The translations under genes were made by a program, and so were the position numbers. Below are positions 15,684 through 24,142 of a stretch of DNA of 64,000 nt, piece by piece (the first letter of the stretch is position 1; every line of letters begins with the position of its first letter). Below the pieces are notes generated by a model that made no database searches, was not told where the DNA came from, and saw nothing but the letters and a program-made list of their open reading frames with translations. The stretch is from CBDDFS01 sp965227255 (GTDB taxonomy: Bacteria; Bacteroidota; Bacteroidia; Flavobacteriales_E; Vicingaceae): the NCBI GenBank assembly GCA_965227255.1, contig CBDDFS010000006.1, forward strand, positions 62,001 to 126,000, in the 5' to 3' direction.

Positions 15684-16310
15684 TCAGAGTCCAACATCGA
15701 AGGTGCTCCAGAAGGTATCATTGTTGACGTAATACACCTCTACAGTGGAGTTTTCCATCAATTCAAGGTTTTTCTTCACTTCCTTCACCAGTCTGCGGTT
15801 TCTGCCTCGGACCATTCGATTGAAATAACAGATAATGATGTAGTCGGAATTGGCATCCCACTTCACTGAATTGCCATCAAGTGTCTTGATATATCTGAAT
15901 TGATCCTGAAGAGTGAATAAGCTATCGACAGGTGCAGCGGTCTCAGGGGGAAACTGATCAAAACTTCCAAAATAATTCCATTTCGTTCGAAATCCATGCG
16001 CATAGCAATTGATATGGAATGAGACCAACTCTCCTTTGCTGTTGTAATACAGAGCCTGAGCAGGCTGCAAGTGATTTTTAACCATAGCCTTGACCTTTTT
16101 GCTCGTATCCTCTGTGGGATAATGTGCCACAACGGCTGTATCCATGACAAACAATCGATCCTGAGGAATTTTTTGCATTCTGGCTTCTTTTTTTACGTCG
16201 GAAATAGTGTATTCCTTCGTCTGTCTCACACCCATTACAGCCATCACCATTTTACCGCAAGAGGTTAAAAAAATGGAGAGGAAAATAATCAGGATCAAAG
16301 GTGACTTCAT
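15684..16310 (-). CDS. Predicted lipoprotein of unknown function
   Basis: 208 residues from the chosen Met at 16310, which opens a textbook lipoprotein signal peptide (MKSPLILIIFLSIFLTSCGK, Cys18 as lipid site). An upstream in-frame Met at 16346 is possible. The mature part is mixed alpha/beta with a thioredoxin-like feel (FVMDTAVVAHYPTED, ALYYNSKGELVSFHINCY, VEVYYVNNDTFW), but no CxxC is present and I cannot name the family. It is transcribed divergently from the HEAT-like gene 38 bp away. Confidence 0.65.
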   Translation of the reverse strand: MKSPLILIIFLSIFLTSCGKMVMAVMGVRQTKEYTISDVKKEARMQKIPQDRLFVMDTAVVAHYPTEDTSKKVKAMVKNHLQPAQALYYNSKGELVSFHINCYAHGFRTKWNYFGSFDQFPPETAAPVDSLFTLQDQFRYIKTLDGNSVKWDANSDYIIICYFNRMVRGRNRRLVKEVKKNLELMENSTVEVYYVNNDTFWSTFDVGL

Positions 16311-16347
16311 CAATGGTGAAAGTACATTTTTCAGTTTACTTTGCATC

Positions 16348-16875
16348 ATGCCAAAACCTGAAGAAATTCTGTGGAAATCAAGCAAGAATTGTTGTCTTGA
16401 AGCAGCTGAGCTAGCCAGTGAATCCGAAGAGTTTTATCAGGAATTGATCGAGCTCACCTTATCCGGGAAAAAGCCATTCGATCATCGTGCAGGCTGGACA
16501 CTGGTTTATCTGGCTGAAAAACATCCGGCAAGAATAAGACCATCCCTCAGGTTCTTTGCGTCCAAACTGGATGAGATCGACAATCATTCCATTATTGCCA
16601 GCTTCCTTCGACTATTCGATGTTTTGATTTTTGATCTGGAGGACTTCGGTGAATTGCTGGATTATTGTTTTCACACTATCCGAATGCCGGTAAAAAGAGA
16701 GTATGTCAAGGTTATTGCCATGAACATCCTGTTGAAATTCGGCAAGACCTACCCAGAATTAATTCCCGAGATCATTGAGCAAATAGAATTGTCGAAGGAG
16801 AATTTTGAAATGAGTCATTGCAAGAGGAAGGCTGCGAATGTCGTGAAGGAATTAAGCAAGCGAGCAGAGAAGTAG
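16348..16875 (+). CDS. Predicted HEAT-like helical repeat protein
   Basis: 175 residues from the ATG at 16348 (MPKPEEILWKSSKNCC). An open frame extends to 16207 but overlaps the divergent lipoprotein gene. The protein is almost entirely helical, with repeating leucine-rich helix pairs (AGWTLVYLAEKHPARIRPSLRFFASKL, SIIASFLRLFDVLIF, VKVIAMNILLKFGKTYPELIPEI) like ARM/HEAT repeat proteins, which usually bind other proteins. Cytoplasmic. Function unknown. Confidence 0.65.
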   Translation: MPKPEEILWKSSKNCCLEAAELASESEEFYQELIELTLSGKKPFDHRAGWTLVYLAEKHPARIRPSLRFFASKLDEIDNHSIIASFLRLFDVLIFDLEDFGELLDYCFHTIRMPVKREYVKVIAMNILLKFGKTYPELIPEIIEQIELSKENFEMSHCKRKAANVVKELSKRAEK

Positions 16876-16891
16876 TTGGGCTTGGAGTATT

Positions 16892-16955
16892 GGTTATTTG
16901 GTTATGAGGTTATGAGGTAATAAGGTGATGCGGTGATTTGGTGATATGGTTATGG
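16892..16955. repeat. Octamer tandem repeat, GGTTATGA type
   Basis: Eight consecutive 8-bp units each beginning with GGT: GGTTATTT, GGTTATGA, GGTTATGA, GGTAATAA, GGTGATGC, GGTGATTT, GGTGATAT, GGTTATGG. Nearly the same unit set recurs 25 kb away at 42178-42233. Confidence 0.7.
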
Positions 16956-17044
16956 GATTTCTGAAATCGTTAATCATCCTCCTGAACGGATCGGGTAATA
17001 AATGGAAAACCGCGCAATCGGTGAATCGGATCAAATCCTTTCTG

Positions 17045-17072
17045 GAATCAGGAATCTGGAATCTGGAATCTT
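17045..17072. repeat. Heptamer tandem repeat, GAATCTG type
   Basis: Four units (GAATCAG, GAATCTG, GAATCTG, GAATCTT), the same unit as at 14362-14396. The tract forms the last codons and stop of the PLP enzyme gene on the minus strand (C-terminus QIPDS). Confidence 0.65.
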
Positions 17073-17947
17073 TTAAGCATCGAAGCGTTCCCTTGTTGTC
17101 CACCCGTGTGTATGGCCAAAATACTCTGATCCTGACCTATCAGACCTTTCTCAATCATATCCCGCAAACCGAACATCATTTTGGATGTATAGATGAGGTC
17201 GAGTTCAATACCGGTTTCATTCAGAAAATTCTGATAGAATTCGATGAGTTCTTTATTTGCTTTGGCAAAACCTCCAAAATGATAATCATGAATCACCTCC
17301 CATTCATCATTTTTCATTTTACATCCTTCATTTATTTCAAACTCACTCAGCATATCTCTAATCTCACCCTCAATATACTCCCCTCCCTTCATGGATGAAA
17401 ATCCCAAGACCATTTGATCTGCATCGGCCGATGAAATGATGCCGGCCAGTGTGGCTCCTGTTCCCACCGGACAGGCAATCACATCGTACTTCTTCTCAAC
17501 ATGTTTCAGAATTTCTGCACAACCTTTTACAGCCAAAACATTGGATCCTCCTTCAGGCAAAAGATAATAATTGGAGAAACCCAAATATTCATCCAGGTTC
17601 ATCTCTCCCTGTTTCCATTCGCGATATGTTTGTCGGTCCACGAATCTGAATTCCATTCCATTTTCCTTGGCAAGACTCAAAGTTGGATTTGAAATGCTGC
17701 TTTCTTCCCCCCTGATAATTCCTGTCGTTTTCAGTCCAAACTTCTTACCTGCGGCAGCCACCGCAGCAATATGATTCGAAAAAGCCCCTCCAAACGTCAC
17801 TATATGATCCAGACTATTCTCTTTCATATACTCCAGATTGCACTTCATTTTCCAGTACTTATTTCCGGGAACATCGGCATAGAACAAATCTGTCCTCAGG
17901 AGGTTTAAGTATTTATGACCGAGGATTTCGATGCGTTGGATCTTCAA
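17048..17947 (-). CDS. PLP-dependent ACC deaminase / D-cysteine desulfhydrase family enzyme
   Basis: 299 residues, fold type II PLP enzyme. The likely PLP lysine is Lys30 in VPGNKYWKMK. The substrate-anion loop is GGAFSNHIAAVAAAG, the phosphate-binding loop PVGTGATLAG, and the C-terminal IHTGGQQG motif is present. Family members open cyclopropane carboxylates or desulfhydrate D-cysteine; the exact substrate cannot be told from sequence. It is shorter than the usual ~330 residues. The final residues QIPDS are encoded by an intergenic heptamer repeat, so the original C-terminus may have been trimmed or replaced by repeat expansion. Confidence 0.85.
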   Translation of the reverse strand: MKIQRIEILGHKYLNLLRTDLFYADVPGNKYWKMKCNLEYMKENSLDHIVTFGGAFSNHIAAVAAAGKKFGLKTTGIIRGEESSISNPTLSLAKENGMEFRFVDRQTYREWKQGEMNLDEYLGFSNYYLLPEGGSNVLAVKGCAEILKHVEKKYDVIACPVGTGATLAGIISSADADQMVLGFSSMKGGEYIEGEIRDMLSEFEINEGCKMKNDEWEVIHDYHFGGFAKANKELIEFYQNFLNETGIELDLIYTSKMMFGLRDMIEKGLIGQDQSILAIHTGGQQGNASMLKRFQIPDS

Positions 17948-17954
17948 ATTGACA

Positions 17955-18188
17955 ATTGGTTAAGTGGTTAATTTGTTAATTGACAGTCGAATTCTGTATT
18001 CAGGGATAAAATTATTATTCTTCCAAAGTATTCGCGCAAGGACGCCAAGACGCAAAGCTTCTTTGCTAAAACTCTCGCAGAGACGTAAATACGCAGTTGG
18101 AGGTTTTGAAGAGTTTTTGCCATTCATAATTTATAATCCATAATTTAAAATTGATGTTATCATCCTATCATCCAATCCACTTATCATC
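17955..18188. repeat. Gene-free gap with several tandem repeat tracts
   Basis: Three 8-bp units lie at 17955-17978 (ATTGGTTA, AGTGGTTA, ATTTGTTA). A GACGCCAAGACGCAAAG / CGCAGAGACG-type dispersed motif lies at about 18030-18095. Four 7-bp units (CATAATT, TATAATC, CATAATT, TAAAATT) lie at 18125-18152, then 8-bp units (TTATCATC, CTATCATC, CAATCCAC, TTATCATC) at 18157-18188. No gene is seen. Confidence 0.6.
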
Positions 18189-18197
18189 CAAAAATAA

Positions 18198-18205
18198 TAT
18201 CTTTG
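18198..18205 (+). promoter_or_regulatory. Promoter -7 box for DUF5522-hutU
   Basis: TATCTTTG fits the Bacteroidota -7 consensus TAnnTTTG exactly and lies 22 bp before the ATG at 18228. No clear -33 TTG is visible; the upstream area is a tandem repeat. Confidence 0.5.
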
Positions 18206-18227
18206 CAATCCTTACGGAATAGGGCAA

Positions 18228-18416
18228 ATGAAGAAAATTAACAACATTGTTCTTGAAGAGGGCGACTATTACTATTCCGATGAGGGATATCTGGTTTTTA
18301 CGGAACAATATCTCCTGAAAAGAGAGTATTGCTGTGAAAACGGATGCAGGCATTGTCCATACGGTTTCGATAAAAACAAGAATAAAAGAATCTCCAAGAA
18401 TAAGAACACAGAATGA
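18228..18416 (+). CDS. DUF5522 family small Cys-rich protein
   Basis: 62 residues. The CCENGCRHCPYGF motif with four cysteines marks the DUF5522 family of Bacteroidota, probably metal-binding, with a lysine-rich C-terminus. Function is unknown. Its stop overlaps the hutU start by 4 bp, so the two are cotranslated. Confidence 0.82.
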   Translation: MKKINNIVLEEGDYYYSDEGYLVFTEQYLLKREYCCENGCRHCPYGFDKNKNKRISKNKNTE

Positions 18417-20428
18417 GTACGGCCACTGAGTTAAATTTCAAAGAAGCAATACAAGAAGGAATTCCTTCAAGCATTCCTGAAGCTAAATCATACGATCCTG
18501 ACATTAATCATGCCCCAAAGAGGATCGATATTCTAAATGCCGAAGAAAAGAAACTCGCCATTGAAAACGCTCTCAGGTATTTTCCAAAGGATCAGCATGC
18601 CTTCCTGGCCAAAGAGTTTGCCCAGGAATTAAAAGATTTTGGTCGTATTTACATGTATCGCTATCGTCCCGATTATAAGATCCATGCCAGAAGCATCAAG
18701 GACTATCCTCATAAGTCGAAGCAGGCAGCGGCCATCATGTTAATGCTCAGCAACAATCTCGATTATGCTGTTGCTCAGCACCCTCATGAATTGATCACCT
18801 ATGGTGGCAATGGTGCTGTTTTTCAGAATTGGGCTCAGTATAGATTGACCATGAAGTATTTGTCGGAAATGAACGACGAACAAACTCTGGTTCTTTATTC
18901 TGGCCATCCTCTTGGTTTATTTCCTTCTCACAAGGATGCTCCACGTGTTGTGGTTACCAATGGAATGGTTATTCCAAATTATTCCAAGCAGGAGCATTGG
19001 GAAAAGTTTAATGCGCTTGGTGTAAGTCAGTACGGACAAATGACAGCCGGATCCTTCATGTATATTGGTCCACAGGGCATTGTTCACGGCACAACGATCA
19101 CCGTTTTGAACGCCGGAAGAAAGATAGCTGTTTCCGGAGAAGACCTTACAGGAAAAGTATTTGTTTCATCAGGTTTGGGTGGAATGTCGGGCGCTCAGCC
19201 CAAAGCCGGAAACATAGCTGGATGTATAAGTATTGTTGCAGAGATCAATCCAAAGGCTGTACATACAAGACATTCACAAAATTGGGTGGATGAGGTCATT
19301 GATGATCTGGACACATTGATAGAAAGAGTCAGAAAGGCAAAAGAGAACAAAGAAGTGGTTTCTATCGCCTACCAGGGAAATGTGGTAGATGTATGGGAAA
19401 AATTCGCTGATTCCGACATTAAGGTAGATCTCGGATCTGATCAGACCTCACTGCATAATCCATGGGCCGGAGGTTATTACCCTGCTGGAATGACATTCGA
19501 GGAATCGAATGAAATGATGGCCAATAATGTGGATGAATTCAAAGAAAAAGTAAAGGAATCGTTGAGAAGACATGTCGCTGCCGTCAATAAGTGTGTAGCC
19601 AAAGGCACCTATTTCTTTGATTACGGAAATGCCTTCTTGCTGGAATCGAGCCGTGCAGGAGCGGACATTCTTGATGAAAAAGGAAAATTCATCTATCCAT
19701 CCTATGTTCAGGATATCATGGGACCTATGTGTTTCGACTATGGTTTTGGTCCTTTCCGATGGGTGTGTACTTCATCTGATCCAAAAGACCTGGAGACCAC
19801 AGATCGAATTGCATGTGAAGTTCTGGAAGAGATCATGAAGTCTTCTCCAAAAGAAATTCAGCAACAAATGGCCGACAATATTCAATGGATCAAGGCAGCA
19901 GGTGAGAATAAAATGGTCGTAGGCTCTCAGGCAAGGATTTTGTATGCAGATGCCGAAGGAAGAATGAAGATCGCCAAGGCCTTCAACGATGCCATTGCTT
20001 CGGGAGAAATTTCAGAACCCGTTGTTTTGGGTAGGGATCATCATGATGTGAGCGGTACTGATTCTCCATTCAGGGAAACAAGCAACATCTACGACGGTTC
20101 AGCTTTCACAGCCGATATGGCCATACATAATGTCATCGGGGATTCCTTCAGGGGAGCGACCTGGGTGTCGATTCATAATGGTGGTGGCGTTGGCTGGGGT
20201 GAAGTTATGAATGGCGGATTCGGCATGGTTCTGGACGGAAGTTCCGATAGTGAAAGAAGACTAAAGTCTATGTTACACTGGGATGTCAATAATGGAATTG
20301 CGAGAAGAAACTGGGCCAGAAACGAAGGCGCCATTTTCGCCATAAAACGGGCCATGGAAAACGAACCAAACCTGAAGGTAACCGTCCCGAATCTCGTTGA
20401 TATCGACCTGGACGGACTATTTGATTGA
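18413..20428 (+). CDS. hutU: Urocanate hydratase
   Basis: 671 residues, the long Bacteroidota form. Converts urocanate to imidazolone propionate in histidine breakdown. Recognised by the N-terminal GRIYMYRYRP, the ITYGGNGAVFQNWAQYRL stretch, the NAD-binding FVSSGLGGMSGAQPKA, LGSDQTSLHNPWAGGYYP, and SIHNGGGVGWGEVMNGGFGMVLDG near the C-terminus. Other hut genes are not adjacent in the window, so the pathway is dispersed. The stop codon lies inside a 7-bp tandem repeat shared with the convergent pheT end. Confidence 0.95.
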   Translation: MSTATELNFKEAIQEGIPSSIPEAKSYDPDINHAPKRIDILNAEEKKLAIENALRYFPKDQHAFLAKEFAQELKDFGRIYMYRYRPDYKIHARSIKDYPHKSKQAAAIMLMLSNNLDYAVAQHPHELITYGGNGAVFQNWAQYRLTMKYLSEMNDEQTLVLYSGHPLGLFPSHKDAPRVVVTNGMVIPNYSKQEHWEKFNALGVSQYGQMTAGSFMYIGPQGIVHGTTITVLNAGRKIAVSGEDLTGKVFVSSGLGGMSGAQPKAGNIAGCISIVAEINPKAVHTRHSQNWVDEVIDDLDTLIERVRKAKENKEVVSIAYQGNVVDVWEKFADSDIKVDLGSDQTSLHNPWAGGYYPAGMTFEESNEMMANNVDEFKEKVKESLRRHVAAVNKCVAKGTYFFDYGNAFLLESSRAGADILDEKGKFIYPSYVQDIMGPMCFDYGFGPFRWVCTSSDPKDLETTDRIACEVLEEIMKSSPKEIQQQMADNIQWIKAAGENKMVVGSQARILYADAEGRMKIAKAFNDAIASGEISEPVVLGRDHHDVSGTDSPFRETSNIYDGSAFTADMAIHNVIGDSFRGATWVSIHNGGGVGWGEVMNGGFGMVLDGSSDSERRLKSMLHWDVNNGIARRNWARNEGAIFAIKRAMENEPNLKVTVPNLVDIDLDGLFD

Positions 20429-20457
20429 CGATTAACGATTAACGATTGACGATTAAC
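20423..20457. repeat. Heptamer repeat spanning two convergent stop codons
   Basis: Five exact-length units: GATTGAC, GATTAAC, GATTAAC, GATTGAC, GATTAAC. It contains the hutU stop (TGA at 20426-20428) and the pheT stop (TAA on the minus strand at 20453-20455). Because 7 is not a multiple of 3, TAA/TGA falls in every frame on the plus strand, and TTA supplies minus-strand stops likewise. Confidence 0.75.
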
Positions 20458-22864
20458 GAAGGTCGGCTCCCAATTCTTTTTTAAGTGAACCGACCAACTT
20501 GTCCATGATCTTATCAACCTGTTTGTCGGTCAAGGTCTTTTTCTCATCCATGAAAGTAAAGCTCACCGCATAGGATTTCTTGCCTTTTTCCACCCCTTTA
20601 CCTTTGTAGACATCAAAAAGATTGACATCTCGGAGTAGATTCTTCTCAATTCCTCTGGCAATATTTTCAATAGATTCATAGGAAACCTCCTCACTGATGA
20701 GCAATGCGAGATCACGTCGCATAGAAGGGAATTTTGGCAATGCCTGGAACTTGGTTTTGTGCGCCTTTCTCAAGTCAAGCACTTTATCCCAAAAAATCTC
20801 TGCAGCCAATACGCCCTGTTTTACATCGAATGCTTTTAACCGAGCTTCCGGAACTTCTCCATACCAGGCGAGAATATCCTCTCCTGATTTCAATAACATA
20901 CCCCCATCCGCTTCTGCAGCCGTCAATGTTGAAGTATCGATACCTAATCTGCTGAATACATTTTCGCAGACCTGTTTCAAGTCGAAGAAATCAACTTTAC
21001 GTTGAGTTGTTTTCCATGATTCCTGAGACACATTTCCCGTCATCCAGACAGCCATTCTCATCTCCTCGTGATATTTGGTCTGTTTATCCAATCGATAAAC
21101 CTTCCCAAATTCAAAGAATTTAAGATCCTCTTCTTTTCTGTTGATATTGTAAGCTATGCTTTGCATCCCGCCTTCAAAAAGCGAAGAACGCAAAACAGAA
21201 AGTTCATTGCTCAAAGGGTTTGTTATTCCAACAAGTTCATCTTCATTTTCATAATTCTTGGCAGCATTCAAAGAGTTATTCATGATCTCTCTGAAACCCA
21301 ATGAAGCCATCATATTTGAAATGACAAGCTGGATCTTATCTGCGTCTACAGGAGGTCTGTTCGAGAATGAAGTACGCATTCTTTCCGGCAGGTCAATATT
21401 GTTGTAACCATATATTCTGAGAATCTCCTCTACTACGTCGATTTCTCTAGTAACATCCGTCCTGTAACCTGGAATCCTCAATTTGATGGACTCCTTTTCT
21501 TCCATCATGATGTCAATATCCAGAGAGGAAAGAATTCCTCTTACCTCATCTTTCAAAAGGTCTTTGCCTGCTATTGTATTCAGGTAAGACCAGCGCAATG
21601 AAACTTCGTTCTGCTCGATCTTGAAAGGGTAAACATCTACAATGTCAGAACTCACCTTTCCACCGGCAAGGTCTTTTAACAACAAGGCAAGCCTTTTCAA
21701 TGCATAGATCGTCGCATCCGGATTCGCACCTCTTTCATATCGGTAAGAAGCATCTGTATTCAAACCATGTCGCCTTGCTGTCTTTCTAATTCCCGAGGGT
21801 GAGAAATAGGCACTTTCAATGAAAATAGACGTTGTTGATTCTTTCACTCCTGAGGTCAATCCACCGAAAACTCCTGCGATACACATAGGATCGGTAGCAT
21901 TACAGATCATCAAGTCGGCAGAGTCAAGTTCCCTTTCTTCTTCATCCAGGGTTTTGAATTTATACCCCTGACTTTCCGGTCTAACGATTACTTTATTCCC
22001 GTTGATTTCAGCCGCATCAAAAACATGCATGGGTTGTCCTGTCTCATACATTACGAAATTGGCTGCATCTACAATGTTGTTGATGGGATTTAATCCAACA
22101 GACTTCAATTTGTTCTTCAGCCAATCCGGTGATTCTTTCACTTCAACTTCCGTCATGCTGATGCCACTGTAACGCGGACATGCCCCTTTGTTCAAGACAT
22201 CTACAGCTATCTCAAGATCATGGTTATCTACTTCGAATGAAGCAACGGAAGGTATATTGATCTTCTCACGTTTGAATCCAGGCTGTAGATTTTTTACCGC
22301 AAGATAATCTCTGGCCACTCCAAAGTGTGATATGGCATCCGTTCTGTTTGGTGTGAGATCAATCTCAATAGCATAGTCTTCAGAAATTTTGAGGTAGTCT
22401 CGCAACAAACTTCCTACCGGAGCCGATTTTTTGAGGACCAAGATTCCATCATGAGATGTTCCCATGCCGATCTCATCTTCAGCACAGATCATTCCTTCAG
22501 ACACCTCACCACGGATCTTTCCTTTTTTGATTTTGAACGGTTCTCCTTCGGTTGGGAAAAGGGTGGTTCCCACGGTGGCAACTACCACTTTTTGGCCTTT
22601 GGCCACATTAGGAGCTCCGCAGACAATTGATTTTTCTTCGCCATTGCCAACATCAACTTTTGTCAGACTTAATCTATCTGCGTTGGGATGTTTTTCAACC
22701 TTTTTTATTTCTCCAATGACCAGCCCCTGCAAGCCTCCTTTGTACTGTTCAACTTTTTCAACGCCACCTACTTCCAGACCAGTATTGGTAAGTATTTCAA
22801 CGAGTTCTTTCAGGTCGACTTCAGAGGTGATATAATCTTTGAGCCAGTTGTAGGAGACTTTCAT
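20453..22864 (-). CDS. pheT: Phenylalanine--tRNA ligase beta subunit
   Basis: 803 residues, normal for bacterial PheT. Domains in order: an N-terminal tRNA-binding OB fold (about 40-150, with HPNADRLSLTKVDVG and IVCGAPNV), the B3/B4 editing region (about 210-400, NNIVDAANFVMYETGQPMHVFDA), B5 (about 405-475), the catalytic-like core (about 480-680), and a C-terminal anticodon-binding FDX domain (KFPSMRRDLALLISEEVSYESI, ending in LGADLR). Works as an alpha2-beta2 complex with PheS, which is not in the window. The last codons lie in a tandem repeat. Confidence 0.97.
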   Translation of the reverse strand: MKVSYNWLKDYITSEVDLKELVEILTNTGLEVGGVEKVEQYKGGLQGLVIGEIKKVEKHPNADRLSLTKVDVGNGEEKSIVCGAPNVAKGQKVVVATVGTTLFPTEGEPFKIKKGKIRGEVSEGMICAEDEIGMGTSHDGILVLKKSAPVGSLLRDYLKISEDYAIEIDLTPNRTDAISHFGVARDYLAVKNLQPGFKREKINIPSVASFEVDNHDLEIAVDVLNKGACPRYSGISMTEVEVKESPDWLKNKLKSVGLNPINNIVDAANFVMYETGQPMHVFDAAEINGNKVIVRPESQGYKFKTLDEEERELDSADLMICNATDPMCIAGVFGGLTSGVKESTTSIFIESAYFSPSGIRKTARRHGLNTDASYRYERGANPDATIYALKRLALLLKDLAGGKVSSDIVDVYPFKIEQNEVSLRWSYLNTIAGKDLLKDEVRGILSSLDIDIMMEEKESIKLRIPGYRTDVTREIDVVEEILRIYGYNNIDLPERMRTSFSNRPPVDADKIQLVISNMMASLGFREIMNNSLNAAKNYENEDELVGITNPLSNELSVLRSSLFEGGMQSIAYNINRKEEDLKFFEFGKVYRLDKQTKYHEEMRMAVWMTGNVSQESWKTTQRKVDFFDLKQVCENVFSRLGIDTSTLTAAEADGGMLLKSGEDILAWYGEVPEARLKAFDVKQGVLAAEIFWDKVLDLRKAHKTKFQALPKFPSMRRDLALLISEEVSYESIENIARGIEKNLLRDVNLFDVYKGKGVEKGKKSYAVSFTFMDEKKTLTDKQVDKIMDKLVGSLKKELGADLR

Positions 22865-22960
22865 TTTATAAGTGCTGGGTAAGTGGCAAAAGTAATAAAA
22901 TCAATGTCGATTTTGGATTCAAATTCTCCTGAAGAAAATGACTAAATTATTATCTCAAAA

Positions 22961-23058
22961 CGTATTTTCGAAGGAAGCGAAGCGAACTGAGAAATCCCCT
23001 ACTGCGCCTAAACCGTGTAGGGGACTCTTACGGCCAGCTTCGCTGACCTCAGAGAAAC
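22961..23058. repeat. Palindromic ~98-bp repeat, copy 1
   Basis: Starts CGTATTTTCGAAGGAAGCG and ends CTCAGAGAAACGTT. Contains the inner inverted repeat TCCCCTAC...GTAGGGGA and outer halves GAAGCGAACTGAG versus CAGCTTCGCTGACCTCAG, so it can fold as a long imperfect hairpin. It is followed after 12 bp by a near-identical second copy. Confidence 0.8.
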
Positions 23059-23070
23059 GTTCAAAAAGCT

Positions 23071-23174
23071 AAACGTATTTTCGAAGGAAGCGAAGCGAAC
23101 TGAGAAATCCCCTACTGTGCTTGAACCGTGCAGGGGACTCTTACGGCCAGCTTCGCTGACCTCAGAGAAACGTT
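23071..23174. repeat. Palindromic ~100-bp repeat, copy 2
   Basis: Same sequence as the copy at 22961 apart from a few substitutions in the central loop (TGTGCTTGAACCGTGC in place of TGCGCCTAAACCGTGT). It ends 7 bp before the ATG of the GIY-YIG gene and so would form part of that gene's 5' untranslated region. Confidence 0.8.
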
Positions 23175-23181
23175 AAATACT

Positions 23182-23472
23182 ATGGAAAGAGGAGGATTCA
23201 CCTACGTAATCACGAACAGATACAACACTGTTCTCTATACGGGTTCGACTAGCGATTTAATAAACAGAATGTTTGAACACACAACGAAGGTTTACCCAAA
23301 ATCATTCAGTGCCCGCACCTACTGTCATAAGTTGGTTTACTTCAAACATTTCTCAGCCGTTGAAGAAGCAATTGCCCATGAATATGAAATAAAGAAATGG
23401 AACCGCATGAAAAAAGAAAAACTAATAACTTCGAAAAACCGAAACTGGGAAGATTTACAAAAACACTTATGA
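23182..23472 (+). CDS. Small GIY-YIG nuclease
   Basis: 96 residues from the ATG at 23182; a longer frame starting at 23128 would run through the repeat and is unlikely. It is a stand-alone GIY-YIG domain: GFTYVITNRYNTVLYTGST (the GIY and YTG strands), Arg29 in LINRMFEH, and Glu67 in HEYEIKKWNRMKK, ending in the N-x-x-W-x-DL tail typical of the short UvrC-like family. Bacteroidota genomes often carry many such genes. It directly follows two long palindromic repeats, which may be its binding or cleavage targets (inference). The stop overlaps the next gene's ATG. Confidence 0.88.
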   Translation: MERGGFTYVITNRYNTVLYTGSTSDLINRMFEHTTKVYPKSFSARTYCHKLVYFKHFSAVEEAIAHEYEIKKWNRMKKEKLITSKNRNWEDLQKHL

Positions 23473-24092
23473 TCAAACTAATTACAAGCACCTTCCTTTT
23501 ATTTCCATTATTGCTCCTCGCTCAAGTAGAAGAATTAAGGCATGAACAAATTCAGGAACAGGTGATCAAGGCAGAAGAATTCATAAATCATCAGAACGAA
23601 GAATTTCTGAATCCAGAAGAGAGCCCGTTGCATGAAGATTCCATAGGTTATTTCAAAGGCCTCGATTACTACCCCATCAATGAGCAATACATCGTGGTTG
23701 CGGAATTCAAGAGAATCAAGAAAGGCAAGGAGTTTGAGATGAAAACGTCGACGGATCGTTTGCCCATCTACCAAGATTATGCCATTTTAACGTTCAACCT
23801 GGATGGAAAGGAACATCAATTGCATGCATACAAGAACGTGGAATTATCTAAACAGGAAGAATACAAAGACTATCTGTTCCTGCCCTTCAATGATCATACC
23901 AATGGAATCGAAAGCTATGGAGGAGGACGATATCTCGACCTGACAGATACAGGCGAAGAACAGATCATCCTTAACTTCAATATGACCTATAATCCATATT
24001 GCGCTTACAACGACAAGTATTCATGTCCTATACCACCGGATGAAAACAAACTCGACTGCAGAATAGAAGCAGGAGTTAAAAAATTTCATTGA
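23469..24092 (+). CDS. Secreted DUF1684 family protein
   Basis: 207 residues from the ATG at 23469, which opens a signal peptide (MIKLITSTFLLFPLLLLAQ). The mature domain matches DUF1684: GYFKGLDYYPINEQYIVVAEF, YQDYAILTFNLDGKEHQLHAYK, LFLPFNDHTNGIESYGGGRYLDL and the end NMTYNPYCAYNDKYSCPIPPDENKL. The family's function is unknown; it is widespread in Bacteroidota and Actinobacteria. The ATG overlaps the GIY-YIG stop (ATGA), placing it under the same transcript. Confidence 0.85.
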   Translation: MIKLITSTFLLFPLLLLAQVEELRHEQIQEQVIKAEEFINHQNEEFLNPEESPLHEDSIGYFKGLDYYPINEQYIVVAEFKRIKKGKEFEMKTSTDRLPIYQDYAILTFNLDGKEHQLHAYKNVELSKQEEYKDYLFLPFNDHTNGIESYGGGRYLDLTDTGEEQIILNFNMTYNPYCAYNDKYSCPIPPDENKLDCRIEAGVKKFH

Positions 24093-24100
24093 ATTCAAAA

Positions 24101-24142
24101 ATCTATCAGATATCAGATATCATTTATCATCTATCAGATATC
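24101..24142. repeat. Heptamer tandem repeat, AGATATC type
   Basis: Six units between two convergent genes: ATCTATC, AGATATC, AGATATC, ATTTATC, ATCTATC, AGATATC. The last units run into the 3' end of the DUF2063 gene (stop at 24120-24122). Confidence 0.7.

Noticed and set aside
16071..16268. Plus-strand open frame within the lipoprotein gene
   Set aside because: Antisense overlap with a gene that has a clear lipobox.
22961..23174. Two ~100-bp repeats as a mini CRISPR or IS pair
   Set aside because: Repeats are too long and palindromic for CRISPR, there are no spacers beyond a 12-bp link, and no transposase lies between them.
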